A stretch of DNA of 64,000 nucleotides from Osedax fenrisi (Eukaryota; Annelida; Polychaeta; Sabellida; Siboglinidae), in assembly GCA_964019155.1 (NCBI GenBank), contig OZ025245.1, positions 3,178,343-3,242,342 on the forward strand. Reading direction: 5' to 3'. The notes beneath the pieces were generated by a model. That model saw nothing but the letters and a program-made list of their open reading frames with translations, searched no databases and had not been told where the DNA came from. The translations under genes were made by a program, and so were the position numbers. Position 1 is the stretch's first letter; every line of letters begins with the position of its first letter. Positions 1 through 11,447 of the stretch are shown one piece after another.

Positions 1-316
1 GCTTAGTTAGGGGGAATGGGACTTAATTAGGGGGAGTGGGGCTTAATTATGGGGAGTGGGGCTTAATTAGGGGGAGTGGGGAATAGTTAGGGGGAGTGGG
101 ACTTAATTAGGGGGAGTGGGGGTTAGTTAGGGGGAGTGGGACTTAGTTAGGGAGAGTGGGGCTTAGTTAGGGGGAGTATGGCTTAATTAAGGGGAGTGGG
201 GCTTAGTTAGGGTGAGTGGGGCTTAGTTAGGGAGAGTGGAGCTTAGTTAGGGGGAGTGGGGCTTAGTTAGGGGGAGTGGGGCTTAGTTAGGGGGAGTAGG
301 GCTTAATTAGGGGGAG
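1..316 (+). repeat. 20-bp G-rich minisatellite, left arm
   Basis: About 16 head-to-tail copies of a 20-bp unit, consensus GGGGGAGTGGGGCTTAGTTA on this strand, with scattered single-base variants. The array starts before the window. Two adjacent units supply four G-runs of three or more, so this strand could form G-quadruplexes. A longer array of the same unit lies in opposite orientation at 27311-27937, as the outer end of the other arm of the inverted duplication. Confidence 0.95.
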
Positions 317-455
317 CAGAATTCATATTTAAATATTCTGAAATATAATACAGGTCTTATATAAATAAAACTTCAATATTAAATGGTTACATCATATATA
401 ATCTTATAATATATGATGTATATAAATGATAAATAATATTAAATGATCAATATAG
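317..455. other. AT-rich spacer, arm-specific
   Basis: AT-rich sequence without a coding frame. It is repeated in inverse orientation at about 27170-27310, so it belongs to the duplicated arm. Confidence 0.7.
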
Positions 456-1616
456 CCCGACAAACAATTAGTACTGCACAGGACTCCTGCAGGAGTCCTT
501 ATTTGTAACAATCGGCCTATCTATTATACATGTAAGCAGGGACAAATACGAAGACTACAAAACGAATTTTCTGCATCCTGCTAAGGACGAATAAGGACTA
601 AAAAACGAATTTTCTGCATCCTGCTAAGGATAAATAAGGACTGAATAACGGACATTCTGAATACTGGTAAGGATAAATAAGGACAAAATAACGGAATTTC
701 TGAATACTGGTAAGGATAAATAAGGACAATATAAAGGATTTTTTAATCCTGGTATAGACAAATAAGGGTCATATAAAGTATTTTCTATTCCTATATATAA
801 TAACCCAGAATTCAACTTACATCAAAAACTTAAGTTCAAAATTTAAGTTCAACTTAAGTCAACGGTAACTAATTAACTTAAGTTCAACTTAAGTTCTAAA
901 CTAAATTCTAAATTCAATAATAATAACATTTTAATATGTACACTTTAATCAATATTCAATTGCTATATATTCAATATTGAGCAATTAGTTCAACATAATT
1001 TCCAATTATATTATCAATATAATTACGATTAAAATTGTAGTTCAATGTGTCAATTTAATGAGATTATGATAATTTTGAAAAATACATAGGATTACTTAAA
1101 TAATTTTAGTTTTTAGAATAATATTTATTTATTAAAAGCAGTATATTAACTTAAATATAAAAGTAAAATTATAATTAATAATTAATTTGCATAAATAAAA
1201 ATTAAATCAATATATTAAAATAATTAAAAGGTATAATATGTTATTCTTTCTATATTAAAACAAGTATATATATACTTATTAATAATTAATAAACAGATAA
1301 ATAAACAGTAACATATTATTCTACTGAGCAAGGTATATAAAGGACACAAAAAGTAAAGTTCAGCATTCTATTTATAGCTATACAAATGTTACTGTGATGT
1401 TACTGTAGATGTCCTGCTCATTAACATATTATACTACTGAGCAGGGTATATAAAGGACACAAAAAGTAAAGTTCTGCATAGTTATTTGGTCTACATTTTT
1501 AACACTACTCTAGGCACCCTTTACAGTAGTATCACAGTACATTTATACTGTTCAGTGTGTTATAAGGATAAATAAGTATATTAAAACGTAATTTATGCAT
1601 GCAATTGTTTGTCGGG
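456..1616 (+). mobile_element. 1.16-kb non-autonomous TIR element, left copy
   Basis: Bounded by 14-bp terminal inverted repeats, CCCGACAAACAATT at 456 and its complement ending at 1616. There is no transposase frame. The interior holds a 43-bp minisatellite (541-800), a stretch of repeated TTCAACTTAAGT-type motifs (about 815-900) and a direct repeat of about 65 bp at 1311 and 1424 (motif TATATAAAGGACACAAAAAG). No convincing target-site duplication is seen, so the superfamily is unassigned. The same element is at 26020-27169 in the other arm. This copy alone carries an 18-bp palindrome at 481-498. Confidence 0.7.
541..800 (+). repeat. 43-bp minisatellite inside the TIR element
   Basis: Six or so degenerate units with a 43-bp period; the CTGSTAAGG phase mark recurs at 578, 621, 664, 707 and about 749. 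The unit core reads AAGGATAAATAAGGACAAAA. Short open frames across it are repeat translations, not genes. Mirrored at about 26830-27095. Confidence 0.85.
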
Positions 1617-1691
1617 AGATGTATTACATGTATTGCATTGATGGAATAGGATCTATAGTAAGAGTAATGTAATAACAACAAAATATATATA

Positions 1692-2978
1692 AAATTAGAT
1701 ACAGGCGCGCAGGTAAATGTTATACCTGAATCCCTCTATAACAAGCTAGATAACCCCCCAGCCCTTAGGAAACCAACGATGGTCTTAATGGCCTACAATC
1801 AGCAAGCAATCCCTATAAGAGGAATAATTACACTAATATGCACACACAACCATAAGGAATACGATATAAATTTCTACGTATCAAGCACATCCGGCCTCGC
1901 CATACTAGGCTTAAATGATTGCCGTAGACTAAACCACATCACAATTGACTGCGAGAATATCAAAATAAGAGAACCCTGGATATATGAAGTTACAATCTAT
2001 GACCAACCACTAAGCCTGAAATCACTACAAACATCCTATCCAAACCTATTCAAAGGAATAGGCACATTCCCCAATAGACTACGCATAGAAGTCAAATCTA
2101 ATATACACCCAGTGATACACGCTGCACGCCGTGTACCACTAAATATCCAAAAGGAAGTGGCAGAAGAACTCCACAGAATGGAACTACAGGAAGTAATAAC
2201 CAGAATACGCGAACCTACACCTTGGGTATCAAGTATAACATACGCTAGAAAAAAATCAGGCCAAATACGCATATACCTGGACCCTAAAGATCTAAATAAA
2301 GCCATATGCCGCCCCCATTACCAAGCACGCACACTCGATGATATAAGCCACCTTCTATGCCATGCCAAGATATTCACGAAATTAGATGCAAGATCAGGAT
2401 ACTGGGCAGTAAAATTAGACCACGAATCGAGTATCCTAACTACATTCAATATGCACATAGGAAGATACAGGTTCCTGAGACTCCCATTTGGGCTGAACCT
2501 ATCACAAGACGTGTTCCAGGAACACATGGACACTATGCTACAAGAACTAAATGGGGCTATGTTAATAGCCGACGATATTATCGTATTCGGCAGTAATCTC
2601 GCAATACATGACGAGAACCTCATCGCCCTAATGGAGCGGTCAGCTAAATACGGCATAGTCTACAACCCTGAAAAGTGTAATATAGCAAGAAACAGCATAT
2701 CATTCTTCGGACTCACGTACACGGAAGGAACAGTTCGCCCAGACTCCAACAGAACGATAGCTATCTCCAACACCCAACCTCCAAAAAATGTAAAGGAGCT
2801 AAGGAGCTTTCTAGGCGTTGCAACATACATGTCGCCCTTCATTCCAAACATGACGAATTTACTAACGCCCATAAGAGAACTAACACACGCGGAAAATACA
2901 TTCCAATGGACACCATCTCACCAAACATCCTTCGAAAATATCAAAAAGGCCATATGTATGGACACATCACGTGAATGA
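1692..2978 (+). pseudogene. pol: Gypsy pol fragment: protease and reverse transcriptase
   Basis: Retroviral-type aspartic protease joined to reverse transcriptase, which would process the polyprotein and copy the element RNA in virus-like particles. The reading frame contains the protease active-site motif LDTGA (codons from 1695) and is open without a break. RT motifs in order are YARKKSGQIRIYLDPKDLN, TKLDARSGYW, RYRFLRLPFG and the catalytic LIADDIIVFG, where the usual YVDD/YIDD is IADD. RT ends normally at SFENIKKAI and then runs into foreign frame, stopping at 2976-2978, because RNase H is deleted after 2953. The frame has no start of its own here: gag and the upstream part are gone. It differs from the right-arm copy at only about five residues. 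Not functional as a pol protein. Confidence 0.9.
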
Positions 2979-3520
2979 CTGTGAATCCTGCCAGATATTC
3001 GCCCGATGTCAACGAAAACCACCTTCCAGCAAGCGTGAACTACCAAGACAGCCATGGCAACACCTCGCAACAGACATATTCCAACTAAACAATTGTATAT
3101 ACTTACTGATTGTGGACTACTTCATAAAGTACCCCATACTCCATATACTCCAACCAAACTCAACAAGCGAAGTAGTTATCAGCAAACTATCATCAACCTT
3201 CTCACTCTTCGGAATCCCCGAACGCCTATATTCCGACAACGGTCCACAATTTTAATCACCTATCTTCAAGAACTACACAATAAAATGGAATTTCGAGCAC
3301 ATAACTTCGAGTCCATACTACCCTGAATCCAACGGACCTGCCGAAAGACACATCCAAACCATCAAAAATATAATAAAGAAAACAGAGTCAAGAAATCTAG
3401 CGGCAGCGCTTCTCTCATGGAGGAAGACACTAATCGATGCGAACACACCCAGCCCCTATCATTTCCTGTTCCATCAATCAGCAGAAACTACGCCAACATA
3501 TGCAGCAAACAAGAAATGAC
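2954..3520 (+). pseudogene. int: Gypsy integrase fragment, catalytic core
   Basis: Integrase would insert the cDNA into the genome. Only the second half of the HHCC zinc finger remains (DCESCQIFARCQRK). The DDE core follows: D in ATDIF (3073-3075), D in SDNGPQF (3235-3237), then E in NGPAERH (3343-3345). That is 35 residues between the second D and the E, the classical DD35E spacing. A TAA directly after the DNGPQF motif (3253-3255) interrupts the frame, but homology continues in the same frame to a TGA near 3520. The N-terminal part was lost in the same deletion that removed RNase H. Confidence 0.85.
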
Positions 3521-3935
3521 CATCAACAAATTCAAGAGTAGCCGAAGGAAGAATGAAGAAATACAACTAAAACTAAACGACCAAGTATACATACGTCACC
3601 CCATACATCATACATGGGACAAGGCGGAAATACTAAACCGCATAACAGAACCTCACTCGTATGACGTTATCACTCCGCTCGGAAATACGTATAGACGCGC
3701 ACGGCATCATATTCGTCCATTATTACCTATCACCCCCATTAACCATAACATTAATAATATGCCTATTATACATAATACTAATCTATCTCCTCCATATACA
3801 GGAAATGTAACTCTGGAAAGGGACGTCGATACTGGTACGAGGCCACCAGAACAACAAACGACGGATACATCCGAGCCACTACGACGAAGCACAAGAATTC
3901 GACGACTTCCTCAACGTTACTCACCCTGCTGAACG
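3515..3935 (+). pseudogene. Gypsy integrase C-terminal GPY/F-like module
   Basis: Continues the integrase in a shifted frame. The stretch DQVYIRHPIHHTWDKAEI, followed by SYDVITPLGNTYRRARHHIR, matches the C-terminal module of Gypsy integrases, which binds DNA or chromatin. The frame change lies near 3515, where the core frame meets a TGA. After the module comes a tail rich in T, P and R ending in RRLPQRYSPC and a stop at 3930-3932. One frameshift plus one nonsense codon would need repair for a continuous integrase, so this copy is dead. Confidence 0.75.
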
Positions 3936-3976
3936 AAAGGGAGTAGGGAAGCATGGCGAACTGACTTTTCTCCCAC

Positions 3977-3987
3977 AGGAGAGAGGA
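3977..3987 (+). promoter_or_regulatory. polypurine tract
   Basis: AGGAGAGAGGA lies immediately before the TG of the 3' LTR, in the position where plus-strand DNA synthesis is primed in LTR retroelements. Confidence 0.8.
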
Positions 3988-4300
3988 TGTTATACGTTTA
4001 TATATCTATATGCGTACACACGCTATAAGTGTACATACGTCTATATATATGTTACACGTATATGTATATGTAGACGTAGACGTATAAACGCTATAAACAT
4101 GCATGTTTATTCATGATCCAGATAACAGATAATTGTTACATAACTTGTGGTTATCTTCACTAATTACCGCACCAGCTTAGCTATGCTGATCATCTCTCGC
4201 GTGCACTGGCAGTAATGTAATAAACTATCTATATACTAGTTATCTTATTTAATACTATATCTATAATCTAATATATATCTATACACATATAAACTTATCA
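3988..4300 (+). repeat. Gypsy 3' LTR, complete (313 bp)
   Basis: Starts TGTTATACG and ends CTTATCA, i.e. TG...CA. The same termini bound the 5' LTR at 21716-22020. It is followed by GGATG, which is also the base run before the 5' LTR in the right arm: a 5-bp target-site duplication. Its first part contains self-complementary runs of TATA and ACGTATA type. Confidence 0.92.
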
Positions 4301-4808
4301 GGATGGACTGAAGAATAGAGGGCTGGAAGGAGGGAGGGAGGTAGGAAGGAGTGGAGGGCTCGAGTGAGAAAGGTAGGGAGGGATAAGTGTGCCGTTAGTA
4401 AACAACAATAAACATTAGAGGAGGACTTCCAACTAATGAGGATGTATGAGTTATAACTATACACATCACTCTTTAGCTATCTACATCTATAATGTATAAC
4501 ACTAAGATATACAATGTGTAGCATGAGGTAATATATCCATCAATTTGAATACTTGTGTAATACATACAATAACAGTATTTAGTGATCACACACACACACA
4601 CACCCACACATAAACACACACCCACACACATAAACACACACACACACACACATATTACCTAATTAGTTTAGACACATCCTCTTCCACTCTTTATGAAAGT
4701 ATTCGGTTGTGCTTCAATTATCATTAATACACAAACAGGTGTGTCTTTAGTTTTGACTTGAAATATATATGTAGAGATAAACAGATACACATATACATAT
4801 ACATATAA
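4301..4808 (+). repeat. Gypsy 3' flank, inner end of left arm
   Basis: Genomic sequence flanking the Gypsy insertion, duplicated in inverse orientation at 18896-19399. It contains a purine-rich GGAGGGA tract (about 4320-4385) and (CA)n microsatellite (about 4587-4655). Homology to the other arm runs until that arm meets the N gap. Confidence 0.85.
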
Positions 4809-5564
4809 ACACACATGAGAATCTATACACAAACCATCAGATAATTTCAAAACAGAATCTGGATCGCAATCAAAGGACTTAGCTTGTTGTTTACATGCCT
4901 GTGGAGATTTCTGAGGGTCAGGGTAATCTGAAGGGATTAGGACACAAGGAGGTTATTCATAAAGGGTTAGTATAGTATGAATATAGGGTTAGTGAACAGT
5001 GTGTGGCAGGGTGTGGCAGGTTACAAGGGTATAATACTACTATCAAATACAAATATCCTTTTATCAAATAATCAAATACAAATAAAAATATTTATTATTA
5101 TATTCTAATAAAAATACAACTAAACTTCAACAAATACAAATAGAACATAAATAATCTAATACTACTTGATATTTGTATTATATCTAACAAACAATATAAC
5201 AAATAATAGCTATTCAAAATATGCATTTGATAAACAAATCTAATCAGATATAACCATGTTATAATTAATATATTAAATATACTATATTTGTATGCATATA
5301 AGTATACATATAATCCATTAGATATACATATACATATATGTGTGCGCTGAAGTGCTAACAATTACAGAATAGCTACATTTTAAATTGAAAATATAAAAGG
5401 TAATGCAAAAAAATGAACAGGCAAAATATTGTATTTTCTAAAAATAAATTATATCATTTCTAAATAGGTTCGGTTTGGGTTTGGGATTAAACATGATAAA
5501 GTTAATTATAAATTTTTTATTATTATTTTAAATCACTTCTAATAAGTCACACATTCTGATATTA

Positions 5565-5603
<39 letters not shown>

Positions 5604-7156
5604 AGTGTATATATATATGTAGTGATATCAGTAATGTTGAATATAAAATATGTTTATTATATTCAGAAATTAATCATATTAATTATAAATAACTTTGTAA
5701 ATCATTACAAATATATTTATTATAAATAATTATTTTTACATTCATGATTATTAAATTCCTAAAATAATATTAGGATATACAGTAGACCGGTTCGTTCGAA
5801 TCATTTTTTAATCCTTCATATAAAATATAATACATATCTATATTTTAGTATATGTATAAATAATTTGTATAGAAAAATAGTTACCTTTGGTCACGAAGCA
5901 TTTAAAGTTTGATATATAAATTATTATTTTAAAATAAAATGTATAATATGTCATTTATAATAGTAATGATGCCATATTATTATCTTTGATGTTTACAAAT
6001 GTTTAAATTAATATTTAAAATTAATTATGTATTTGTATAATATTTAATGAATTAATATAATATATACCATTATTTATATTTATTATTAATATAATATCTA
6101 TATTTTATTTTTATATCTACAAATTACCAATATTAATGTCTCCTAAAACTCGAGAAAATACACCATTTTACAAAGTATTTATTTCAAAATAATTCAAAAA
6201 AAATAATTAATTTTTAAAAATTAATATATATAATTATACTTTACATACATTTAAGTGATCAGAGTGTATTGGATTGTGGATATAAGTTAGATATAAGTGT
6301 CCTTTATACAAATAATATTAAAAAAATTAAAAAATATGTAAACTTATTTTGTATTTCATATTTCAAATAAAAACCAAAAAAATTTATAAATATTGTTAAT
6401 TTTTGTTCTAAAATAATTTTTAATTTTTTAATAATTAATTTGAATTTTATTATTATTATCTATAAATTATATATTTTAATTTTTTAAATTAAATTGTAAT
6501 AATTTATTTATATTAAATTATACGATTTTTAGATATTTTTTTTTACTAAAATTATTTTATAAAATTTGGGCATCTAGATTGTTATGAAAAATATTTTGTA
6601 TTGTTAATACTACTTGTAATATATGTTTCTAGGATATATCCATAGTTGGCTTAAAAAAAATCATTCAATTTTATAAAAATTTAATAAAACTTATTTCTAT
6701 ATCTCCCCCATGTTAAATTTTATATGTATTCAATGTTAAAATGTTCTCGTGACATAAAATTATTTAAGATATAGGTCTAACATTTTAAACACTTATTCAT
6801 CATAGCATACATAATTGTCAGATGTGAAGGTTTATAAAATTACGAAAAAAAAATTAGTACGAACCGGTCTAATATACAGTGTATATTGTACATTATACAG
6901 TGTATATTCTACATACGTTGCTACATTGAGGTTGATGCACCTTACTAGGTCACCTCTCTATGTAGACATTACATCACTAACTCGATATGGTCCAGGCGCC
7001 GGTAGAAGCATTAGCAAACACCACCCTTACAGTTAGAAGGAACAAAACTATATGTATTATCATGTTTGTCTGCTGTAGTAGTAGTAGACTGGTTTTACTA
7101 TAGGATTTTATTATTAAATGTATTCATTCAATGAATTTCATTGTATACAATATATT

Positions 7157-7199
<43 letters not shown>

Positions 7200-7780
7200 T
7201 TAATTTGTAACTGTATCAAAGTTATAAAAGTTACAGCCACATATATTCAATAATAGTAGGTGTTATCAATAAATAAAGAGGTGTGCTTAAGGGGGTTGCG
7301 CTTATTAGATAAATATTCTATAAGTTCATAATTATTATTCTTTATTAGTGTAAACGTATATATTTATAAAGAATCAGAAAAACTAGTTATTATGTTTGAT
7401 ATTTGTTAAATAAAGTTTAACGAATAAAATATAGAACGCAAATTTCTAGAATATATATACTGTACAGAATAATAATTATTAATATAAAATTATTATACAA
7501 TTTGGCGATATATTTAGCATAATTTCTTTAGTTATTTATAGCGTACAGGTGGGGATTCTATTTGTAAATATCGGTAGCTATAACTCGTATTCCTGTACAA
7601 ATAATATAATACAATATTCAAATGATTCATGGATAATAATTATTGATATAAAATAGCACATGTATTGTTAATTAATCTGATTTTGATTCTGTATATTTAT
7701 TAACAATACTTAATATTTATTTACAATATACATATATTTTATATATATATATATTATATATAGTATAAGCAATATATATA
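4809..7780. other. AT-rich intergenic stretch
   Basis: No coding frame with recognisable similarity. It holds (TA)n runs at about 5570-5600 and 7157-7195. GC-richer patches at 4860-5035 and 6890-7035 show nothing I recognise. Confidence 0.6.
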
Positions 7781-8233
7781 CAAATATTTTCCGAAGGAAA
7801 GATATAACACTTACGCGAAATCGTGTAATTCGAATTTGTATACAAAATACCCTGGTGCCACCTATAGCGGGTTACTTTTAGGAACTATGCGTTGTTTATA
7901 ATGTAAATTCGTATTTAACTATAGACTTTTAAAATGTTAAATAATATGCTTTAAAATTAATATTTATATGATGAAAACTAAGTGTTCATTCTAATATATA
8001 ACAAACAAATATGATATTTATGTTTTAAATGCTATAAGTATATATTTAGTGAGTAAAAGTTAATTTATATTGCATGTAATTTAATAGAGCAATGAAAACA
8101 TTGTTGTATGCAAACAGAGCCGAACCTAAATCTATTTCAGTGATTTCGATACTACTGCTAGCAGCGCAGGGGATATTACTAAATTACGTTGCATGCATAG
8201 GGAGTGTTATATCTTTGCTTCGCAAAATCTTTG
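7781..8233 (+). mobile_element. TIR MITE, copy 1 (453 bp)
   Basis: Ends are imperfect inverted repeats carrying GAAAGATATAACACT on the left and the complement of GCAAAGATATAACACTCC on the right. The flanks both read ATATATA, a possible target-site duplication, but inside TA-rich DNA this is weak. A second copy lies in opposite orientation at 62701-63156 with high similarity over its length. No coding capacity; mobilised in trans, if at all. Confidence 0.8.
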
Positions 8234-8398
8234 ATATATATCTAAGCGGTTTGATTGACTAAATCTAATATTCTATATATATATATACAACAATAGAAAT
8301 ATCTCAATTTGACGTCTTTATAGGAAAAAGATACGAATCATTTATATTTTTATTCATATTTATTATACCATAAACCACAAATTTTAATAAATGATTAC

Positions 8399-8429
<31 letters not shown>

Positions 8430-8790
8430 AAGTGAATCAGTATTAATATATAATAATAATAATAATATTTATAAGAAGAATTAAATTTTGTTTTCCTGTT
8501 AATTTACAAGCGAAGTTATATAAGTAGTCTTCGTAAAGGGCTGGCTTCAGAGTAATATAGTTGTTGTACAGTTATCATGCTATGCTATAGATCAATAGTA
8601 TTACATCTAGTTAACCACTAATATATATGAACTACGAGAACAATAAAATAGTGTGGAAATTAATTCATATTCAATCAAATTTTCTAAGAAATCATATCAA
8701 AAAGTGGTGTACAGCATATCGCAGAATATTTAAATATATTAGAAACTTCATAGTTGGGCGTGATTATTAGTCATGTAATTGTTAATGGTA

Positions 8791-8842
<52 letters not shown>

Positions 8843-8859
8843 GTATATAATATATAATA
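8234..8859. other. AT-rich stretch
   Basis: Contains TTA/TAA trinucleotide runs (8400-8470) and a (TA)n tract (about 8790-8838). No coding or RNA feature recognised. Confidence 0.5.
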
Positions 8860-9100
8860 TATACATACCAAAATCAAATAAAAAAACATATATTATATTA
8901 TATAATTTACCAGTATATATATTCAATATTAATATTATGTATAAATAATATATATCCATTTATTATAAAATATATACATACCAATAAATATATACATACC
9001 AAAATCAAATAAAAAAATATATATTATATTATATAATTTACCAGTATATATATTCAATATTAATATTATGTATAAATAATATATATCCATTTATTATAAA
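8860..9100 (+). repeat. 131-bp tandem duplication
   Basis: The segment beginning TATACATACC at 8860 is repeated from 8991 with one or a few changes. Both copies contain AATTTACCAGTATATATATT. Confidence 0.9.
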
Positions 9101-10140
9101 ACACAATACATTGCAATTCACGCCCACCTTTGAATTTTGTAATATAATTATTAAATAATTTTAAATTAAATTAAAATAAATTTTTTAATTTAAATAGTTA
9201 GGACAACTAACCGGTTTAGTAACTAAACCACTCCTAAATTAATACCCGTTTTATAACCATTATTTAATATTCAATATAATTCAATATAATATTTAATATA
9301 TATTTAATATAATTATTATAATATTATATTTAATATAATTATTATATTATAATAATATAATATTATTATTATAATACTTATAATAATATATTCAATATTA
9401 TATTGAATATATTATATATTATTATATATTATATACTATTATTATAATAATTATAGTATATACAGTATAGTATATAATATACTATTATAGTAACTATATA
9501 ACAATCATTGTTTCAATGTATAATAACTTGTATACTATACTTATAAGTATAAACAATTTATCATATATACACTAATGTTTTCATATACTATATGTTAATA
9601 TATATAATATTATATTATATAATGATTATGATAATTTGTACTGAAATTATTTTAAAAATAATTAATAATTTAATATTTACCAATATAATATTGGTTGAAT
9701 ATTATATATATTGAATATATACATAATACTGACTACTAATCTGTAAGTGTTTTACTAATTTAAAAGTTCATATTTTATAAGTTATATTGTATAATGATAA
9801 TTACTAACAATCGAAAATGTAGAAATATTAACAATTTAATTTTTTATTTGTTATTACAAATACATTTGTTATGATGATTCATCTATTTCATATTTATCAT
9901 AGATATTAGATAGTTAGTAACTACTTTACATACATTTGGAGCGATTTACCTAAATACAAATAAGCGTTATAAATGATATACATTTATAAATTAATAAATG
10001 TTCTAACAATAATAAACTAATACTACCTCCTACGATTTTCCAAGGTTTCGTCAACTATTAGCATTATAAAATAATCTCCATAATATATTCTATGTGTATT
10101 TTATTAATAACTATAAATATAGATTACCCATATTATTATT
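9101..10140. other. AT-rich stretch
   Basis: Extremely AT-rich, with self-complementary ATTATAATA-type runs at 9250-9480. No gene seen. Confidence 0.5.
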
Positions 10141-10275
10141 AATATATATATATATATATATATTATATATTATATATTATATATTATATATTATATATTA
10201 TATATTATATATTATATATTATATATTATATATTATATATTATATATTATATATTATATATTATATATTATATAT

Positions 10276-10310
<35 letters not shown>
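10141..10310 (+). repeat. heptanucleotide microsatellite (TATATTA)n with (TA)n ends
   Basis: About twenty copies of a 7-bp TATATTA unit, flanked on both sides by pure TA. The 107-residue open frame across it is a repeat translation. Confidence 0.9.
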
Positions 10311-10313
<3 letters not shown>

Positions 10314-10484
10314 CTGGGCACGATACTCAAAAAATGTATAATAGATACAATTACAAATACACACTTTTTTCTTATAATAGATACTATTACACTTACTTTA
10401 AAAAAAATTATAGTTAATATTATACATATATATATATAGTAGAGTTATAAATTATATAGATATATATTATATCATATCATATAC

Positions 10485-10528
<44 letters not shown>

Positions 10529-10792
10529 TTATATATATATATATATACCTATATATATATTCATTGATTATGAATTTGATAGTACATACTATGAACTATA
10601 TATCAAGGTACATTATACTGAAATAATGTATGGAAATGTTTACTAGAAAGTGATTTTCTAGCAAGTTGTAGACGGATACCCCATTTAAATATACTAAATT
10701 TCCGGAAATTTCCCGAAAATAGGGGAAAGTAACCTAATATATTAGGTTACTTCAAATATATAAGGTTACTGATAGTATACTAACATTAAATG

Positions 10793-11070
10793 TTAATTAG
10801 CAAATATGATGTATCGAATCCTAGATTATTAGAAGTTGTGACAAATGATACGTAGACATGAGGACTTCAATAATAACAAATCTGTCTATCTATAGTGATA
10901 CGTTCAATGGTGTCACATTCCTGTCAAATATAAACAGACAGATATATTAAGGGAGCAACAATCCAGTGCCACTATCCAGTGCCACAAAACTACAGTATAA
11001 TTTTCACATTTCAAATATTTCATGGATTCATATACATATAAGATAATATGTTTGTAATGTATGTATAATA
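10793..11070 (+). repeat. dispersed repeat family R, copy A
   Basis: Shares with copies B and C an ordered block from TTAATTAGCAAATATGATGT through CCAGTGCCACAAAACTACAG to a tail near TGTAATGTATGTATAAT. It lacks the upstream part present in B and C. Not recognised as a known family; no coding capacity. Just upstream, at about 10723, is a GGGGAAAGTAACCTAATA motif like the terminus of the element at 37673. Confidence 0.8.
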
Positions 11071-11447
11071 AATTAATGTATAATAAAATATATTAAAATA
11101 TAGTGATTCAAATGATAATTGATAAATTACAAAGAATAACACTGAATTATATTTGAATCAAAATATTTAATTCAATTATATTCTTTATAATTTGTCAATT
11201 GATATGCAAGATATGTATATAGTAGTTGTAAATATCTATTATATTATAGAATCTATAATATAGATTATTATGAATTTTTCATATATTAAATTACTTATAT
11301 ATTAATAATATATTAATCTAAAAGTGTGTAATCTCAGTTTTTACTAGGTTTGGTACAATTATTTTATAATTTGATATGGTATGTGTACTCAATTGTATAC
11401 ATTTAATCATTTGGCTTATTTTAAGAGATATATCTTTAGGATATATA

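Larger units (their letters stand above)
1684..4300 (+). mobile_element. Ty3/Gypsy LTR retrotransposon, 5'-truncated left copy
   Basis: Order on the plus strand: protease, reverse transcriptase, partial integrase with GPY/F module, polypurine tract, 3' LTR. The 5' LTR, gag and the start of protease are missing; the break lies just upstream of the protease DTGA at 1684-1692, directly against arm sequence that in the other arm is about 5 kb away. RNase H and half of the integrase zinc finger are also deleted, just after 2953. The same insertion, differently deleted, is at 19400-22020 in opposite orientation. HDENL following the RT catalytic motif hints at the mag/SURL branch of Ty3/Gypsy (inference). 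Confidence 0.9.

Noticed and set aside
1..316. Telomeric repeat
   Set aside because: The 20-bp unit is far longer and different from known telomere repeats, and the same array lies internally at 27311.
624..815. 63-codon ORF repeated at 26822-27013
   Set aside because: Translation of the 43-bp minisatellite inside the TIR element.
2036..2872. Antisense and alternate-frame ORFs over Gypsy RT (also 19688-20524)
   Set aside because: Shadows of the pol frame, appearing identically in both copies.
4279..4464. 61-codon serine/leucine-rich ORF, repeated at 19236-19421
   Set aside because: Encoded by the low-complexity purine/pyrimidine tract in the Gypsy flank; duplicated only because the arms are duplicated.
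10094..10417. 107-codon ORF rich in I and Y
   Set aside because: Covers the TATATTA microsatellite only.
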